A stretch of 64,000 nt of DNA from Oceanobacillus neutriphilus (GTDB lineage Bacteria > Bacillota > Bacilli > Bacillales > Amphibacillaceae). Positions 33,859 to 43,509 of the stretch are shown piece after piece. The position numbers and the translations under genes were made by a program. The number at the start of each line of letters is the position of its first letter. Positions within the stretch are counted from its first letter, which is position 1. Location: NCBI RefSeq assembly GCF_014645515.1, contig NZ_BMLW01000001.1, positions 310,001 to 374,000 on the forward strand, given 5' to 3'. The notes under the pieces were generated by a model. It saw only the letters and a program-made list of their open reading frames with translations, made no database searches and was not told the DNA's origin.

Positions 33859-35829
33859 TTAATATTTATATTTTGAGGCTTTCTCTGATAAATCTTCTGC
33901 CATTGTCGATAGAGATTTCGCAGATGCGGAGATTTCTTCCATCGATGCAAGCTGTTCTTCAGAGGAGGCTGCGACTTCCTCTGAAGATGCTGCATTATTA
34001 CGGGCAATAGAAGCTAAATTACTCACTGTCTCCATTAATTGTCCTACAGCTGCAGCCATTTGTTCAGAGATGGATGTAACTTCCTCCATTTGTGGTTTAA
34101 TGCTCGCACTGGAGCGCATAATTTCTCCAAATTTATCAATCGCATCGTAGGAAACATCCAGTCCGCTGTTTACATTAGATGTTACCTGTCCCATTTTATC
34201 AACTGCATTTTCAACGTCTGTCTGAATCCCCACAATTATATCTCTAATTTGTGTAGCTGAAAGCTTGGACTGTTCGGCAAGCTTCCGGACTTCATCTGCT
34301 ACGACGGCAAATCCTTTTCCATGCTCTCCGGCTCGTGCAGCTTCAATTGCCGCATTTAATGCTAAAAGGTTTGTTTGTTCAGAGATATCTGTTATTGCAT
34401 TTAAAATCGTGTTAACCTGTTTCGAACGTTCTAATAAAGATGAAATATTTTCATTGGTATTCTCCACAGATGACTGAATAGAGGTCATCTGATTCAATGT
34501 ATCACTCACAGCCTGTCCTCCGACCTCTGCCTGTGTATTCATTTTTTGAACCAGTTCCGTTACTTGCGCAGAGCTTTCTACTACTCTGTTCACGCCTGTT
34601 GACACTTCTTCCAGGGAATTCACCCCATCTTCTGTACCGCTTAACTGATGATCCGCACTGGAGGAAACTTCCTGGATTGCCAGAGATACCTGCTCCGAAG
34701 AACTTGTCATCTGGTCTGCATTTGCATTTAATTCTTCGGCAGATGCGGCAACCTGCTGCGTATTATACTCAACCTCTCTAATCAATTCCCGTAAGCTCTC
34801 TCCCATTTTATTAAAAGCGATACCCAACTGGCCAATTTCATCATTTGTTTTGACTTCAACCGATTGCGTTAAGTCTCCCGTACTGATGATTTCTGCTTTT
34901 TCTTTTAAAACCTTAATTGGACGGATAATGGAACGGATGAGAAGTAAAATAACAACGGTTCCAATAATCAAGGTTATACCCTGAGTGATGGTAACCGAGG
35001 TAGAAATGGACATAGCAGTTGCCTCTACCTCACTTTCGTCAATTGTTCCTCCCAGTTTCCAGCCTGTCAAACTGTTTGTATCATAGACCATAATTTTGGA
35101 TAAATGATTATAATCATAGTTAAATGTCCCCGAATCATTATCATACATTTTCTGATAGAAAGATTCTTCTGCTTCTTCACCGGCTTCCGAATCCGGATGA
35201 TAAATAAAGTTTTGATTTGTATCCAGCAGAATAGCGTATCCATTTTTACCGATGCTCATTTCGGATACAAGCTGCTGAATAAAGTCCATAGATACGTCAA
35301 TGCCAATTGCTCCCGATCCATCTTCCAGCGCTTTAGAAATACTGACTGCTATCTGTCCTTCGCCGCTTGCTGTCAGATAAGGATCAGAAATAATCACTTC
35401 GTCCGGATTTGCCATTGCTTCCTGATACCAGTCACGCTCTCTCGGATCATAACCTTCCTCCATCTCTAAATCCGGCTGCATATGGTAATCTCCCTCTGCT
35501 GTCCCAAGATAAAATTCAGGAGCTTCAGTATGTAAGCCGATATAATCAGACATTATTCTATTTAATTCATCTGTATCCTCTATTACATCTGCTGTAATTA
35601 TGCTTGATAAGACTTCCATATCATTCTGTTTCAACTCGAATGTATTATTAATTGTCTGATTCATCACCGCGGTTAACTCCTGTACCTGATCCTGCTTTTG
35701 CTGTTCTATCGTATTCATGGAACTGAAATACGACATTACTCCAATGGTAATTCCCGGTACTAATAAAATTAAGATAAAAGATAAGACTAACTTAAATCGT
35801 ATTCCTTTGGCTTTGAATATTTTTTTCAT
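33859..35829 (-). CDS. Methyl-accepting chemotaxis protein 3
   Basis: 656 aa, close paralogue of receptor 2: [20 protein letters not shown] start, dCache with [21 protein letters not shown] and [11 protein letters not shown] (amino-acid motif intact), TM2, HAMP and an almost identical signalling domain. Sensor parts differ much more than signalling parts, as expected for duplicated receptors diversifying in ligand. SD AGGAGAG. A sigma-D-like TCCGATAA lies in the upstream 60 nt. Confidence 0.95.
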   Translation of the reverse strand: MKKIFKAKGIRFKLVLSFILILLVPGITIGVMSYFSSMNTIEQQKQDQVQELTAVMNQTINNTFELKQNDMEVLSSIITADVIEDTDELNRIMSDYIGLHTEAPEFYLGTAEGDYHMQPDLEMEEGYDPRERDWYQEAMANPDEVIISDPYLTASGEGQIAVSISKALEDGSGAIGIDVSMDFIQQLVSEMSIGKNGYAILLDTNQNFIYHPDSEAGEEAEESFYQKMYDNDSGTFNYDYNHLSKIMVYDTNSLTGWKLGGTIDESEVEATAMSISTSVTITQGITLIIGTVVILLLIRSIIRPIKVLKEKAEIISTGDLTQSVEVKTNDEIGQLGIAFNKMGESLRELIREVEYNTQQVAASAEELNANADQMTSSSEQVSLAIQEVSSSADHQLSGTEDGVNSLEEVSTGVNRVVESSAQVTELVQKMNTQAEVGGQAVSDTLNQMTSIQSSVENTNENISSLLERSKQVNTILNAITDISEQTNLLALNAAIEAARAGEHGKGFAVVADEVRKLAEQSKLSATQIRDIIVGIQTDVENAVDKMGQVTSNVNSGLDVSYDAIDKFGEIMRSSASIKPQMEEVTSISEQMAAAVGQLMETVSNLASIARNNAASSEEVAASSEEQLASMEEISASAKSLSTMAEDLSEKASKYKY

Positions 35830-36294
35830 TTTTCCATCTCTCCTAATTGTCTATATTTATTTATCGGAAGAAATGAGAGAAAATGTATCTAAAAATCAGA
35901 AATTTTATAAAAACTTTTTAAAATTTCCTTTAAAAGGTAATTTAAGTAATATAAAGGAAATAATACATAATAATAGTTTCTATTTATAAATAAAAATAAG
36001 TCTTTTTCATCAAAATAATTAACTCATATAAGTCTTTAACCAAACTAAAGTTGCGCATATTTAAGATTATATTCTTCTGAAATAATCATAAGATGTAATA
36101 TCACAACCATTACTTATCAACTATAAAATAACCTAAAATCAATCAGGCCTTTATACTTAACTCAACTTTCGCACCTAAGAATAAACATATAAATCTTTTT
36201 GTTCCAGGATGTACATAGTCTCTATTATTATGATTGCTTTTAGTTAACTCATCGTTTTATTTTTTGAACAGATTATTGTGTATAGCTTCTGCTC

Positions 36295-36600
36295 CGCCCA
36301 ACCACTCCGCTTTCCGACGTACAGGACGTACTAGTGCAGACGTTGCAACAGGACGTTGCGATCTTAGTCTGCCATGGGGACGGCTTCAGCTCGCCCTGCG
36401 ATGCACAAATGTTTTCGATGGGGCGAGTAATCGCAAAAGCTCTTCGGTGGGACGAGTAATCGCAGTCCCAGTCCCAGGATGTGCAAGTGCAGGCGTTGTG
36501 ACAACGCTTTTCGATGGGGTGAGTAATCTTAGGCCCCAGGAGTCACGGGTTTAGCCTGCGAACCACTTAGGAGTCTACGTGGTTGGCCTGCGCTCTAATA
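36295..36600. repeat. GC-rich repeat mosaic in AT-rich intergenic DNA
   Basis: Three similar units TCGATGGGGCGAGTAATCGC (near 36415), TCGGTGGGACGAGTAATCGC (near 36444) and TCGATGGGGTGAGTAATCTT (36511-36530). Also two ACGTnC-AGG-ACGTnC modules: ACGTAC at 36317 and 36326, ACGTTGC at 36340 and 36353. No gene: frames here have no SD and no protein-like composition. Looks like a dispersed non-coding repeat family. The surrounding gap 35830-37178 is otherwise AT-rich and empty apart from the inverted repeat below. Confidence 0.6.
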
Positions 36601-36818
36601 GGATTCTACAGCGCATGGAAGAAATAATATCCTTATGAAGTTAGATGAACTCATCGTTTTTTAGCAGTTCAAATCCTAACAGCATGAATAATTCATATCG
36701 AGAATAGCTTTCATGTACCAAAAATAAGGACTACTGAGCATGTTTACCATGCAACACGAAAGTTTGTTCTGTCAGATCTACCTTTTATTTGTTCAGTTAT
36801 TTCAGTATAGAATATCCT

Positions 36819-36953
36819 GCTAGCGGAGGCGGACCGTTTTGACTCCTGAGGGATTAGCACCATCTGAAGATCCACTTTTGCCAAGTGCTCTTCTTGGCAA
36901 AAGTTAGCTGAAGAGCGTGCCCCTAGGAAAGCAAAACGGTCCGCCGTAGCGGT
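36819..36953. repeat. 135-bp imperfect palindrome (MITE/REP-like)
   Basis: Outer arms TAGCGGAGGCGGACCGTTTTG (left) and its near complement CAAAACGGTCCGCCGTAGCGG (right) flank an inner perfect hairpin ACTTTTGCCAAG/CTTGGCAAAAGT. The mid parts CCTGAGGG and CCCCTAGG are also roughly complementary. No ORF with an SD. Such folded, GC-rich units between genes suggest a small non-autonomous element or REP-like repeat. Confidence 0.6.
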
Positions 36954-37178
36954 CACTTTACACTTTACCTTCTATCTTTGTCAACAGATATATGGAAGAA
37001 ATGATCAACCCCTGTTCCTGTAGATAGGAAGTTACTTTTTAAAGTGCGAAAGTTGAGTACTTAAATAATAAAATAAAAGATTTTCTAAATAATACTATAT
37101 AGATACAAAAAAATGGTGAATTTTAAGTTTAAAATACTTATATTTGGAAATAGATAAGCATAGAAAGGAATGATTTTT

Positions 37179-37430
37179 ATGTTTAGTTTTATTTGGAGTC
37201 TAATTGTTGGTGGAATTATTGGCTGGATAGCCGGATTAATAGTAAGTAAGGATTTACCAGGTGGAATTATCGGAAATATTCTGGCAGGTTTCATCGGTGC
37301 CTGGCTCGGTTCTGCTATCTTTGGAGAGTTAGGACCTGAAATAGGAGGATTCTATATTATACCTGCTCTGATTGGTGCTATTATCCTTATTGTCGTTGTC
37401 AGTTTCGTTCTGCGTTTATTCCGCCGTTAA
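37179..37430 (+). CDS. GlsB/YeaQ/YmgE-family stress membrane protein
   Basis: 83 aa from ATG 37179; an ATG 9 nt earlier lies on top of the AAAGGA SD. Three hydrophobic segments rich in glycine (IVGGIIGWIAGLIV, GNILAGFIGAWLGSAIFGEL, ALIGAIILIVVVSFVL) and a basic end LFRR are the family hallmark (transglycosylase-associated). These inner-membrane proteins are often general-stress induced; molecular role unknown. Confidence 0.9.
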   Translation: MFSFIWSLIVGGIIGWIAGLIVSKDLPGGIIGNILAGFIGAWLGSAIFGELGPEIGGFYIIPALIGAIILIVVVSFVLRLFRR

Positions 37431-37517
37431 GTGCAACCGATACGCGAGAACGGATGAACAAAATCGAAGCAGCTGCATAGGTTAGGTATATAGCTCATAC
37501 AGAAAAGAGGAATGTAT

Positions 37518-37886
37518 ATGCAACCTGACCAAAATCATGCTTATTCACATGCAGATGAATATCAAGTGATGGATTATCAGCATCCTGAGCAGTTTGATAT
37601 GCCTGTTTCACAATATAGCCCATACCCTGCTCAAGCCTATCATCAACACGGAGCAGAGCAGCGTGCGTTCTTTTTTCCATTTATCGGCGGGTTAGCTGGC
37701 GGCTTATTAGGAAGTGCCTTTGGTTCCGGTCCCGGACCAGGCTTCTATGGTCCTCCCGGGCCGCCCGGACCTCCAGGACCACCGGGACCGATGGGGTATT
37801 ACGGCCCGCCGGGTCCACCAGGCCCCCCTGGACCGCCCGGACCTCCAGGATACTATAATGGATACCCGTACCCGCCATATTATTAG
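37518..37886 (+). CDS. Collagen-like Gly-Pro-Pro protein
   Basis: 122 aa from ATG 37518 (the ATG at 37512 abuts the GAGG SD). The N-terminal half is Gln/His/Tyr-rich ([20 protein letters not shown]), then a glycine-zipper hydrophobic patch ([15 protein letters not shown]), then about 14 GPP/GPM triplets in two blocks split by GYYGPPG, ending YPYPPYY. No signal peptide. It resembles short collagen-like or coat-associated proteins of spore formers, which is an inference; it could also be an adhesive surface protein. Confidence 0.75.
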   Translation: MQPDQNHAYSHADEYQVMDYQHPEQFDMPVSQYSPYPAQAYHQHGAEQRAFFFPFIGGLAGGLLGSAFGSGPGPGFYGPPGPPGPPGPPGPMGYYGPPGPPGPPGPPGPPGYYNGYPYPPYY

Positions 37887-37901
37887 GTATCGGGAAAATA
37901 G

Positions 37902-37944
37902 AAAAAGGGAGAATAACGGCATAGGTCTGTTAAACTCCCTTTTT
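37902..37944. terminator. Bidirectional terminator
   Basis: AAAAAGGGAG/CTCCCTTTTT stem with a 23-nt loop, between the convergent collagen-like and phosphatase genes; U-tract on both strands. Confidence 0.85.
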
Positions 37945-37945
37945 C

Positions 37946-38686
37946 TTATGCTTCTTCTACAAAATCATCACGTAATGCTACAATCTCTTCATCCGTCAGG
38001 CCAATCACTTTTAAAAAGCCGGCAGCATTCCCATATTTTTCATACAAGTAATCCAAGAAAGCTTCCATATAAGAAGGCTCACACTCCAGCATTATTTTAA
38101 ATTGATTGCGTGACATCAACGGCGGACGGTTATTGAGCTCTTCATCTGTTATTTTCTTATACGCTCCTGTTAAAGCATAATCCTTCACAATAATATCTCT
38201 TGATACACCTGCTAAATCTAATAAAATAGCAGCGAGGACACCTGTACGGTCCTTTCCGACACGGCAATGAAAAAGAACAGGCTTTCCTTGCTTTTTTAGA
38301 AATATATCCATGATTTCTTTAAATTTCGGTTTACTGGTCTCTAACATTAAGATATACATATCTACAAGACTTTTCGGCATTTTTGTTGTAAATGTAGCCG
38401 GGTCCAGCAATGGAATATTATGAAAATCATAAAGGGCTTTATCTGCTTTTCTATATTTCCCTTCCATGCTGAGACGCAAATCAATAATGGTATGGATGCC
38501 TTTTTCCTTTTGTAAAAAAGCATGTCCCTCCTGGGATACTTTATGTAAGGAATCAGCCCGGTAATATTTCCCCCATTTTGTCTGCCTGCCATCCTTTGCC
38601 GGATAGCCTCCTAAATCACGAATATTTTGTGTTCCCTCTAATTCAATATGTCTTTGCGGATTAAATAATAATGCTTCTGCAGTCAT
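37946..38686 (-). CDS. Tyrosine-protein phosphatase (IphP-like)
   Basis: 246 aa. The catalytic P-loop VLFHCRVGKDRTGVLAAILL contains CxxxxxR (C-R-V-G-K-D-R), and the N-terminal NIRDLGGYPAKDGRQTKWGK is the family entry motif. The DSAGxx-type helix and the VKDYALTGAYKK motif follow. Predicted cytoplasmic; may act on phosphotyrosine or phosphoinositide-like substrates. SD AGGGAGAG precedes ATG 38686. It shares direction with yjbQ upstream. Confidence 0.9.
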   Translation of the reverse strand: MTAEALLFNPQRHIELEGTQNIRDLGGYPAKDGRQTKWGKYYRADSLHKVSQEGHAFLQKEKGIHTIIDLRLSMEGKYRKADKALYDFHNIPLLDPATFTTKMPKSLVDMYILMLETSKPKFKEIMDIFLKKQGKPVLFHCRVGKDRTGVLAAILLDLAGVSRDIIVKDYALTGAYKKITDEELNNRPPLMSRNQFKIMLECEPSYMEAFLDYLYEKYGNAAGFLKVIGLTDEEIVALRDDFVEEA

Positions 38687-38714
38687 ACTTTATCTCTCCC
38701 TTTATTTACAGGCC

Positions 38715-39122
38715 TTATCCTTCCATAATTTTGACATATACCTTCCGCGTTCTAGGACCGTCAAACTCACAGAAATATACGCTCTGCCATGTTCCCAGAA
38801 TCAGCTGTCCATTTGAAATAATTAACGTTTCACTGGCTCCTACAACAGATGATTTCATATGGCCATCAGAGTTTCCCTCCATGTGAACATATGCTTCTTT
38901 ATTTGGAAAGGTTTCGTTCATACCGAGTGATAGATCCCGCCGGACATCCGGATCAGCATTTTCATTAATCGTAATTGCACCGGTTGTATGCGGACAATAT
39001 ACAATCATAATCCCTTCCTGCACACCGCTGTTTGCTAAAGTTTCTTTCAACTGGCTATCCAAAAAAACAAACTCCTGTTTCTTAGTTGTTTTTATTTGAA
39101 ATAATTCTGTATTTGCAGGCAA
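38715..39122 (-). CDS. YjbQ family protein (UPF0047)
   Basis: 135 aa, TTG start after GAGGTGGG. Family motifs CPHTTGAITINENADPDVRR and HMEGNSDGHMKSSVVGASET with conserved His residues, and the ending QSVYFCEFDGPRTRKVYVKI. The family includes proteins with reported secondary thiamine-phosphate synthase activity; true role in this organism unknown. Confidence 0.9.
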   Translation of the reverse strand: MPANTELFQIKTTKKQEFVFLDSQLKETLANSGVQEGIMIVYCPHTTGAITINENADPDVRRDLSLGMNETFPNKEAYVHMEGNSDGHMKSSVVGASETLIISNGQLILGTWQSVYFCEFDGPRTRKVYVKIMEG

Positions 39123-39304
39123 ACTTTCCCACCTCTTTCTTGAAAAATTGTGTCAAAAGTATATCTCCATCTTAACCAAAGATTTACTGATCAACAAATA
39201 ATTAAGCTGTTTTGAAACATAATCTTGTTTCAATCGTATGTATGTATATAACCTTAAAATAATCAAATCCATACTTAGCATAATGATAAAAGGGAGTGAA
39301 GAGC

Positions 39305-40630
39305 TTGCGAAAAAAATACATATTTCTTATTGGTCTTAGCCTTGCCGTCCTCTCTGCCTGTTCAAGCCAGGAGAGTACTGCAGAAGAAAATACTGAAAAA
39401 GTGATTCAGCAATTACAGGATGAGGAGTACCAGCAGATTGAACAAGAATACTTTTCAGAAGCATTGCAGGAAAAATATCCTGCTGCTGAATTACAGTTAT
39501 CCTGGGAAGCTAATCGGGGAACTGCATTGAATGAAATAAACAACATGGAAGCTGCTGCTAAGGAGGATAAAACAACTGTTTCTGGTGAAGTTATTTTTGA
39601 TGACGCAACGGTGAAGGTTAAAACGAAATGGAATGAAGAAGAAAAACTGGAGAGCTTAAAAATTGAGCGTCCGTATGAGGAATCAGCACTGCCTGATTCA
39701 GCTATAGAGGAAGAAATTACAATCGAAGCAGAGGAAGGCTATCCTTTAAGCGGAAAGCTGACCCTGCCGGATGATGGAGAAGGACCTTTTCCTGCTGTCG
39801 TGCTCGTACAAGGCTCTGGACCGAGTGATATGGATGAAGCTATCTATAGTTATAAGCCTTTTCAAGATATTGCTTATGGTTTAGCAGAGAATGGAATTGC
39901 TGTTCTCCGTTATGATAAGCGTACATTTACGCATGGTGCGAAAATGGTGGAGGATTTAGGTTCAGCACTGTCAGTTAAAGAAGAAACCATTGATGATGCA
40001 GTAGAAGCAGCACGTCTGCTGCAAGCTGACGACCGAATTCTGCCAGATCAAGTATATATTGGCGGACACTCACTCGGTGGAATGCTTGCACCACGGATTG
40101 ATGAGGAAGCAGATACAGCCGGAATGATTCTTTTAGCCGGTTCCCCCCGTTCTCTATGGGAAATTTTGTACGATCAGCAATTAGATCTGGTTCCTGATAA
40201 TTTGAGTGATGAAGCAAAAGAGCAGGTCAAGGAGCAGGCTGAAGCATTTAAAGAGCTTGCAGAAAGCTTTCAGGATATGCCGTCAGAAGAAGCAATGGAA
40301 TATGATCTTGGGGGAATGAGCGGATATTATCTTCAGGAAATGGATCAGTATGATGTCGGTCAGATTGCCCTTGATTCCGACAAACCGATACTTGTCCTTC
40401 AGGGAGAAGCAGATTTTCAGGTAACACCGGAAAAGGATTTCACTGCATGGCAGAGCATTTTTGAGAATGACCCGCAGGTAACGTTAAAATCATATCCAGA
40501 TCTTAATCATATCTTTACTTTGTCTCAGGGAGAAAACAAAGGAAGTGTTCAAGAATACCAAATTCCCGGCCATGTGGATGAAGAAGTGATTACAGATATA
40601 AGCAACTGGATTATTGAGCATAACAATTAA
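39305..40630 (+). CDS. Lipoprotein alpha/beta hydrolase with DUF3887-like N-domain
   Basis: 441 aa from TTG 39305, eight bases after AAAGGGAG; a GTG 9 nt earlier overlaps the SD. Signal peptide with lipobox LSAC (mature Cys about residue 19). Residues about 30-120 are a DUF3887-type domain (EKVIQQLQDEEYQQIEQEYF). The hydrolase domain has the nucleophile elbow GGHSLGGM, acid LVLQGEADFQV and His in PDLNHIF. Membrane-anchored extracellular esterase/peptidase-like enzyme; substrate unknown. A DUF3887 lipoprotein follows. Confidence 0.88.
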   Translation: MRKKYIFLIGLSLAVLSACSSQESTAEENTEKVIQQLQDEEYQQIEQEYFSEALQEKYPAAELQLSWEANRGTALNEINNMEAAAKEDKTTVSGEVIFDDATVKVKTKWNEEEKLESLKIERPYEESALPDSAIEEEITIEAEEGYPLSGKLTLPDDGEGPFPAVVLVQGSGPSDMDEAIYSYKPFQDIAYGLAENGIAVLRYDKRTFTHGAKMVEDLGSALSVKEETIDDAVEAARLLQADDRILPDQVYIGGHSLGGMLAPRIDEEADTAGMILLAGSPRSLWEILYDQQLDLVPDNLSDEAKEQVKEQAEAFKELAESFQDMPSEEAMEYDLGGMSGYYLQEMDQYDVGQIALDSDKPILVLQGEADFQVTPEKDFTAWQSIFENDPQVTLKSYPDLNHIFTLSQGENKGSVQEYQIPGHVDEEVITDISNWIIEHNN

Positions 40631-40648
40631 ACAAAAAGGAGCATAAAA

Positions 40649-41134
40649 ATGAAATTAAAACAATTAGCTGTTCTATTAACGTCTATTTTATTGATTACTC
40701 TACTTGCAGCATGTGGAAATTCAGATTCCCCCTCTGAAGAAACTGATAATAACCAGGAAGATACCCAGACAAACCAAGAAAAGCCAGAAGAGGAAGAAAC
40801 AACAGACAACGAGGATACTGCTTCGATAACATCAGAGGAAGCCTCTGAGACTGCTGAAGCATTTTTAACACTGGTAGCTGATGAAGATTTTGAAGGGGCC
40901 ACTGCACTTTTTGATGATACGATGGCATCTGAAGTAACTGCAGCTGATTTAGAAGAGATTTGGGATCAGCTTACAACAGATTTTGGAGAATTTGCAGGAT
41001 ACGACTATGTGGATGAGCAGGAAGTTGATGGATATTACTCCATTCTTTATGAGGGAGCGTTTAATAATCAGCCTGTAGTTTTAAATGTATCTGTTAATGG
41101 TAATAATGAAGTTGGCGGATTTTTTATTCAGTAA
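40649..41134 (+). CDS. DUF3887 lipoprotein
   Basis: 161 aa. Signal peptide with lipobox LAAC (Cys about residue 23), then a long acidic Glu/Thr-rich linker and one DUF3887-type domain (EAFLTLVADEDFEGATALFD, YSILYEGAFNNQPVVLNVSV). It is 18 nt after the hydrolase lipoprotein, whose N-terminal domain is of the same type, so the two probably work together at the cell surface. SD AAAAGGAG. Confidence 0.85.
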   Translation: MKLKQLAVLLTSILLITLLAACGNSDSPSEETDNNQEDTQTNQEKPEEEETTDNEDTASITSEEASETAEAFLTLVADEDFEGATALFDDTMASEVTAADLEEIWDQLTTDFGEFAGYDYVDEQEVDGYYSILYEGAFNNQPVVLNVSVNGNNEVGGFFIQ

Positions 41135-41222
41135 GCATGTGTAAAACCGTCTCTTATTACAAAACGCCCTCGTTCTAGTTTACAAGTTGAGAGTCGGGTT
41201 ATAAAATAATACTATAAGTGTG

Positions 41223-41272
41223 TGTTCAAAAAGTCCGATATCAAGAAGTTCAAGACGGCGGCTTTTTGAACA
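41223..41272. repeat. TGTTCAAAAAG hairpin repeat, copy 1
   Basis: Arms TGTTCAAAAAG and CTTTTTGAACA with a GC-richer centre, 44 nt upstream of ytvI. A second copy with the same arms lies at 47772-47808. Both are short palindromes between genes, so this is a dispersed repeat. Confidence 0.7.
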
Positions 41273-41315
41273 TCCTCTATAAGAAATTATTGTTTTACTG
41301 GCAGGAGGAAAGCTT

Positions 41316-42407
41316 TTGTTAAACCAAGCATTAATTAAGAAAATTATTATCGGTATTTTACTTGTAGCACTTGGTGTGTTCTTGTATTTTTACTTTTCAG
41401 TATTTGTGCCCGTCTTACTGGCATTATTGACAGCAGTTATTTTTGAACCGCTGGTGAAGCTGTTAAAAAAAGCGTTAAAAACGGAGAAACGAATTTGGCC
41501 GGTAACCATTATTTTTACAACATTTGTAGTGGCAGCATGCGCATTGCTTTATGTCATGCTTACAAGCACAATCAGCCGGATTGTAGAATGGAGCTATAAT
41601 GTTCCGAGGTATGGAAGTGAAATTCAATCTATTATTAATGAAATTATCTATAAATTTAATGATTTGATTTCTGATTTACCTCAGCGCGATGCAATCATCA
41701 GTGAACTGGAGCGCCAATCAGAGCGGTTATTAAACACAGGATACGACTTAGTGGAAAGTATGATTGGCATGCTCGGATCATGGGTGCAATCTATCCCCAA
41801 CCTGCTCTTTATATCCCTTGTCTATCTTATCACTTTCTTTTTATTCAGCCTTGATTTACCCAAGCTGTTTCAAACATTTTTCGCTCTTTTCCCAGAGAAA
41901 ACAGCTATCAAATTAAATAACTTCTTCGGCCGTTTAAAAGTAGTGTTCTGGGGATACTGGAAAGCCCAGTTCCTGCTTAGTGTTATGATTTTTGTCATTA
42001 CTTACCTGAGCTTATTATTTATTTCACCGCGATTTGCGCTGTTGATGACTTTTATTATCTGGATTGTAGATATTATTCCGCTTTACGTTGGTCCTGCATT
42101 AATCCTTGTTCCCTGGGGAGGATTAATGATGATGATTGGGGATGTCCCAACTGGTCTGCAGCTGATGTTATTAGCATTATTCCTGCTGATTATCAGACGG
42201 ATTACAGAACCAAAAGTACTTGGCGATCAAATGGGGCTCGCAGCATTGCCGACAGTCTTATCTATGTATTTTGGGTTTGTCTTTTTCGGGGTACTCGGGC
42301 TGATTTTTGGACCCTTCGTTGTCAGTGCATTTCAGGCTGCACATGAAGTGGGATTATTCCAATTCGTAAAGAAGAAGACAATTGAAAATACAGAAGAACA
42401 GCAATAA
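41316..42407 (+). CDS. YtvI-like AI-2E family membrane protein
   Basis: 363 aa, TTG start after AGGAGGAAAG. Eight or so membrane spans in the AI-2E/PerM pattern, with the C-terminal signature LGDQMGLAALPTVLSMYFGF and GLIFGPFVVSAFQ. The N-terminal YFYFSVFVPVLLALLTAVIF matches B. subtilis YtvI, a sporulation-associated integral membrane protein of unknown transport function. Convergent with the HAD phosphatase gene. Confidence 0.82.
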   Translation: MLNQALIKKIIIGILLVALGVFLYFYFSVFVPVLLALLTAVIFEPLVKLLKKALKTEKRIWPVTIIFTTFVVAACALLYVMLTSTISRIVEWSYNVPRYGSEIQSIINEIIYKFNDLISDLPQRDAIISELERQSERLLNTGYDLVESMIGMLGSWVQSIPNLLFISLVYLITFFLFSLDLPKLFQTFFALFPEKTAIKLNNFFGRLKVVFWGYWKAQFLLSVMIFVITYLSLLFISPRFALLMTFIIWIVDIIPLYVGPALILVPWGGLMMMIGDVPTGLQLMLLALFLLIIRRITEPKVLGDQMGLAALPTVLSMYFGFVFFGVLGLIFGPFVVSAFQAAHEVGLFQFVKKKTIENTEEQQ

Positions 42408-42418
42408 TATTGCATAAA

Positions 42419-42475
42419 AAATCCGAATCTGAATACACATTTTCTTATCTAAAAATGTACATCAGATTCGGATTT
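42419..42475. terminator. Bidirectional terminator between ytvI and HAD gene
   Basis: AAATCCGAATCTGA with its exact complement, enclosing a second hairpin ACATTTT/AAAATGT. A/T tracts on both sides. Confidence 0.8.
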
Positions 42476-42532
42476 CTTATAATAGTGCTTCCTCTAAAGA
42501 AGAATAATTGCCGTTTTTGAATATATCCTTCT

Positions 42533-43387
42533 TTATTCGATTATTTCATTTAAAGCGTAGCCGACACCATTTTCCTCATTGCTTCTGGTCATATGATCTG
42601 CATATTCCTTTACTTCCGGCTCTGCATTTTGCATGGCCACAGCAGTTCCTGCATATTGGAACATAGAAATATCATTATAGTTATCTCCAATACAGACCGT
42701 ATTCTCCCTCGGAATTTGATAGTATTCTGCCAGACCTTTCAGAGCGTCCCCTTTACTTGCATCCGGATGAGCAATATCTAACTTTTGGTAACCTGAAGTT
42801 GTTACAGAAATATCCTCTCTATCCTCTAAAGCGCCCGCAAGGTTCTCTAACTCCTGACGGCGGAATGTCAGGACAAACACTTTATAAGGCTCCAATTCTG
42901 TAACTCCTGCTTCTAAGTAGTCATCTACCTCGACCATACCATACTGCATATTTTGTATTTCAATAATTTGTTCTGCACTTTCTTTTTCCTCCGGTGTATC
43001 AAAAAGCGTTTCCTTTTCCTCTTCCAGAATCGGCTGTTTATCTTTTTGGACATATACACCTTTATTCGTATAAACTTCAAAATATAATTCTGCCTCAGAT
43101 ACTTTTTCCATTATTTCTATTAACTTATCTGAAGTAAGAATCTGACTGCGGATAATTTCATCATTTACACTTGTTAACGAACCATTCGCACAGATCAATG
43201 GAACATCCAAATTAGCAGCTGCCGCAATCTCCTTCATATCATGCAGTGATCTTCCGGAGCAAAAAGCGACGATATCTCCGTTCGCTTGTCTTTTGCGAAT
43301 AGCTTCCTGATTTACTTCGCTGATTTTTCCATCTTCCCCCAGCAGGGTACCATCCAGATCAATTGCTATTAACTTCACTCGCTTCAC
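42533..43387 (-). CDS. Cof-type HAD-IIB sugar-phosphate phosphatase
   Basis: 284 aa. HAD motif I IAIDLDGTLLGEDG, motif II FCSGRSLHDM, motif III Lys in KLDIAHPDASKGDALKGLAE, and motif IV VCIGDNYNDISMFQYAGTAV. The C2B cap identifies the Cof/YidA-type group that dephosphorylates small phosphometabolites. Monocistronic by context. Confidence 0.92.
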   Translation of the reverse strand: MKRVKLIAIDLDGTLLGEDGKISEVNQEAIRKRQANGDIVAFCSGRSLHDMKEIAAAANLDVPLICANGSLTSVNDEIIRSQILTSDKLIEIMEKVSEAELYFEVYTNKGVYVQKDKQPILEEEKETLFDTPEEKESAEQIIEIQNMQYGMVEVDDYLEAGVTELEPYKVFVLTFRRQELENLAGALEDREDISVTTSGYQKLDIAHPDASKGDALKGLAEYYQIPRENTVCIGDNYNDISMFQYAGTAVAMQNAEPEVKEYADHMTRSNEENGVGYALNEIIE

Positions 43388-43465
43388 ATCCTTCCACCTG
43401 ATATCTTACCATATTTTAATACAGGTTTATTCCCTGAAATATTTCTATTCTTTTCTTTCCTATAC

Positions 43466-43500
43466 AGATAGCGGGGCAGAATTCATCTGCCCCGCTATCT
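43466..43500. other. Perfect 15-bp hairpin after the TctA-like gene
   Basis: AGATAGCGGGGCAGA/TCTGCCCCGCTATCT with 5-nt loop, 9 nt past the stop. It is GC-rich with no U-tract on the minus strand, so it may be an RNA-stability hairpin or a weak terminator. Confidence 0.6.
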
Positions 43501-43509
43501 GTTAAATCC

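Noticed and set aside
36234-36554. Plus-strand frame of 106 codons in the GC-rich gap
   Set aside because: No SD, low-complexity repeat-derived text, and it coincides with the repeated DNA units.
36744-36956. Minus-strand frame of 70 codons over the palindrome
   Set aside because: It is produced by the inverted-repeat element and has no start signal.
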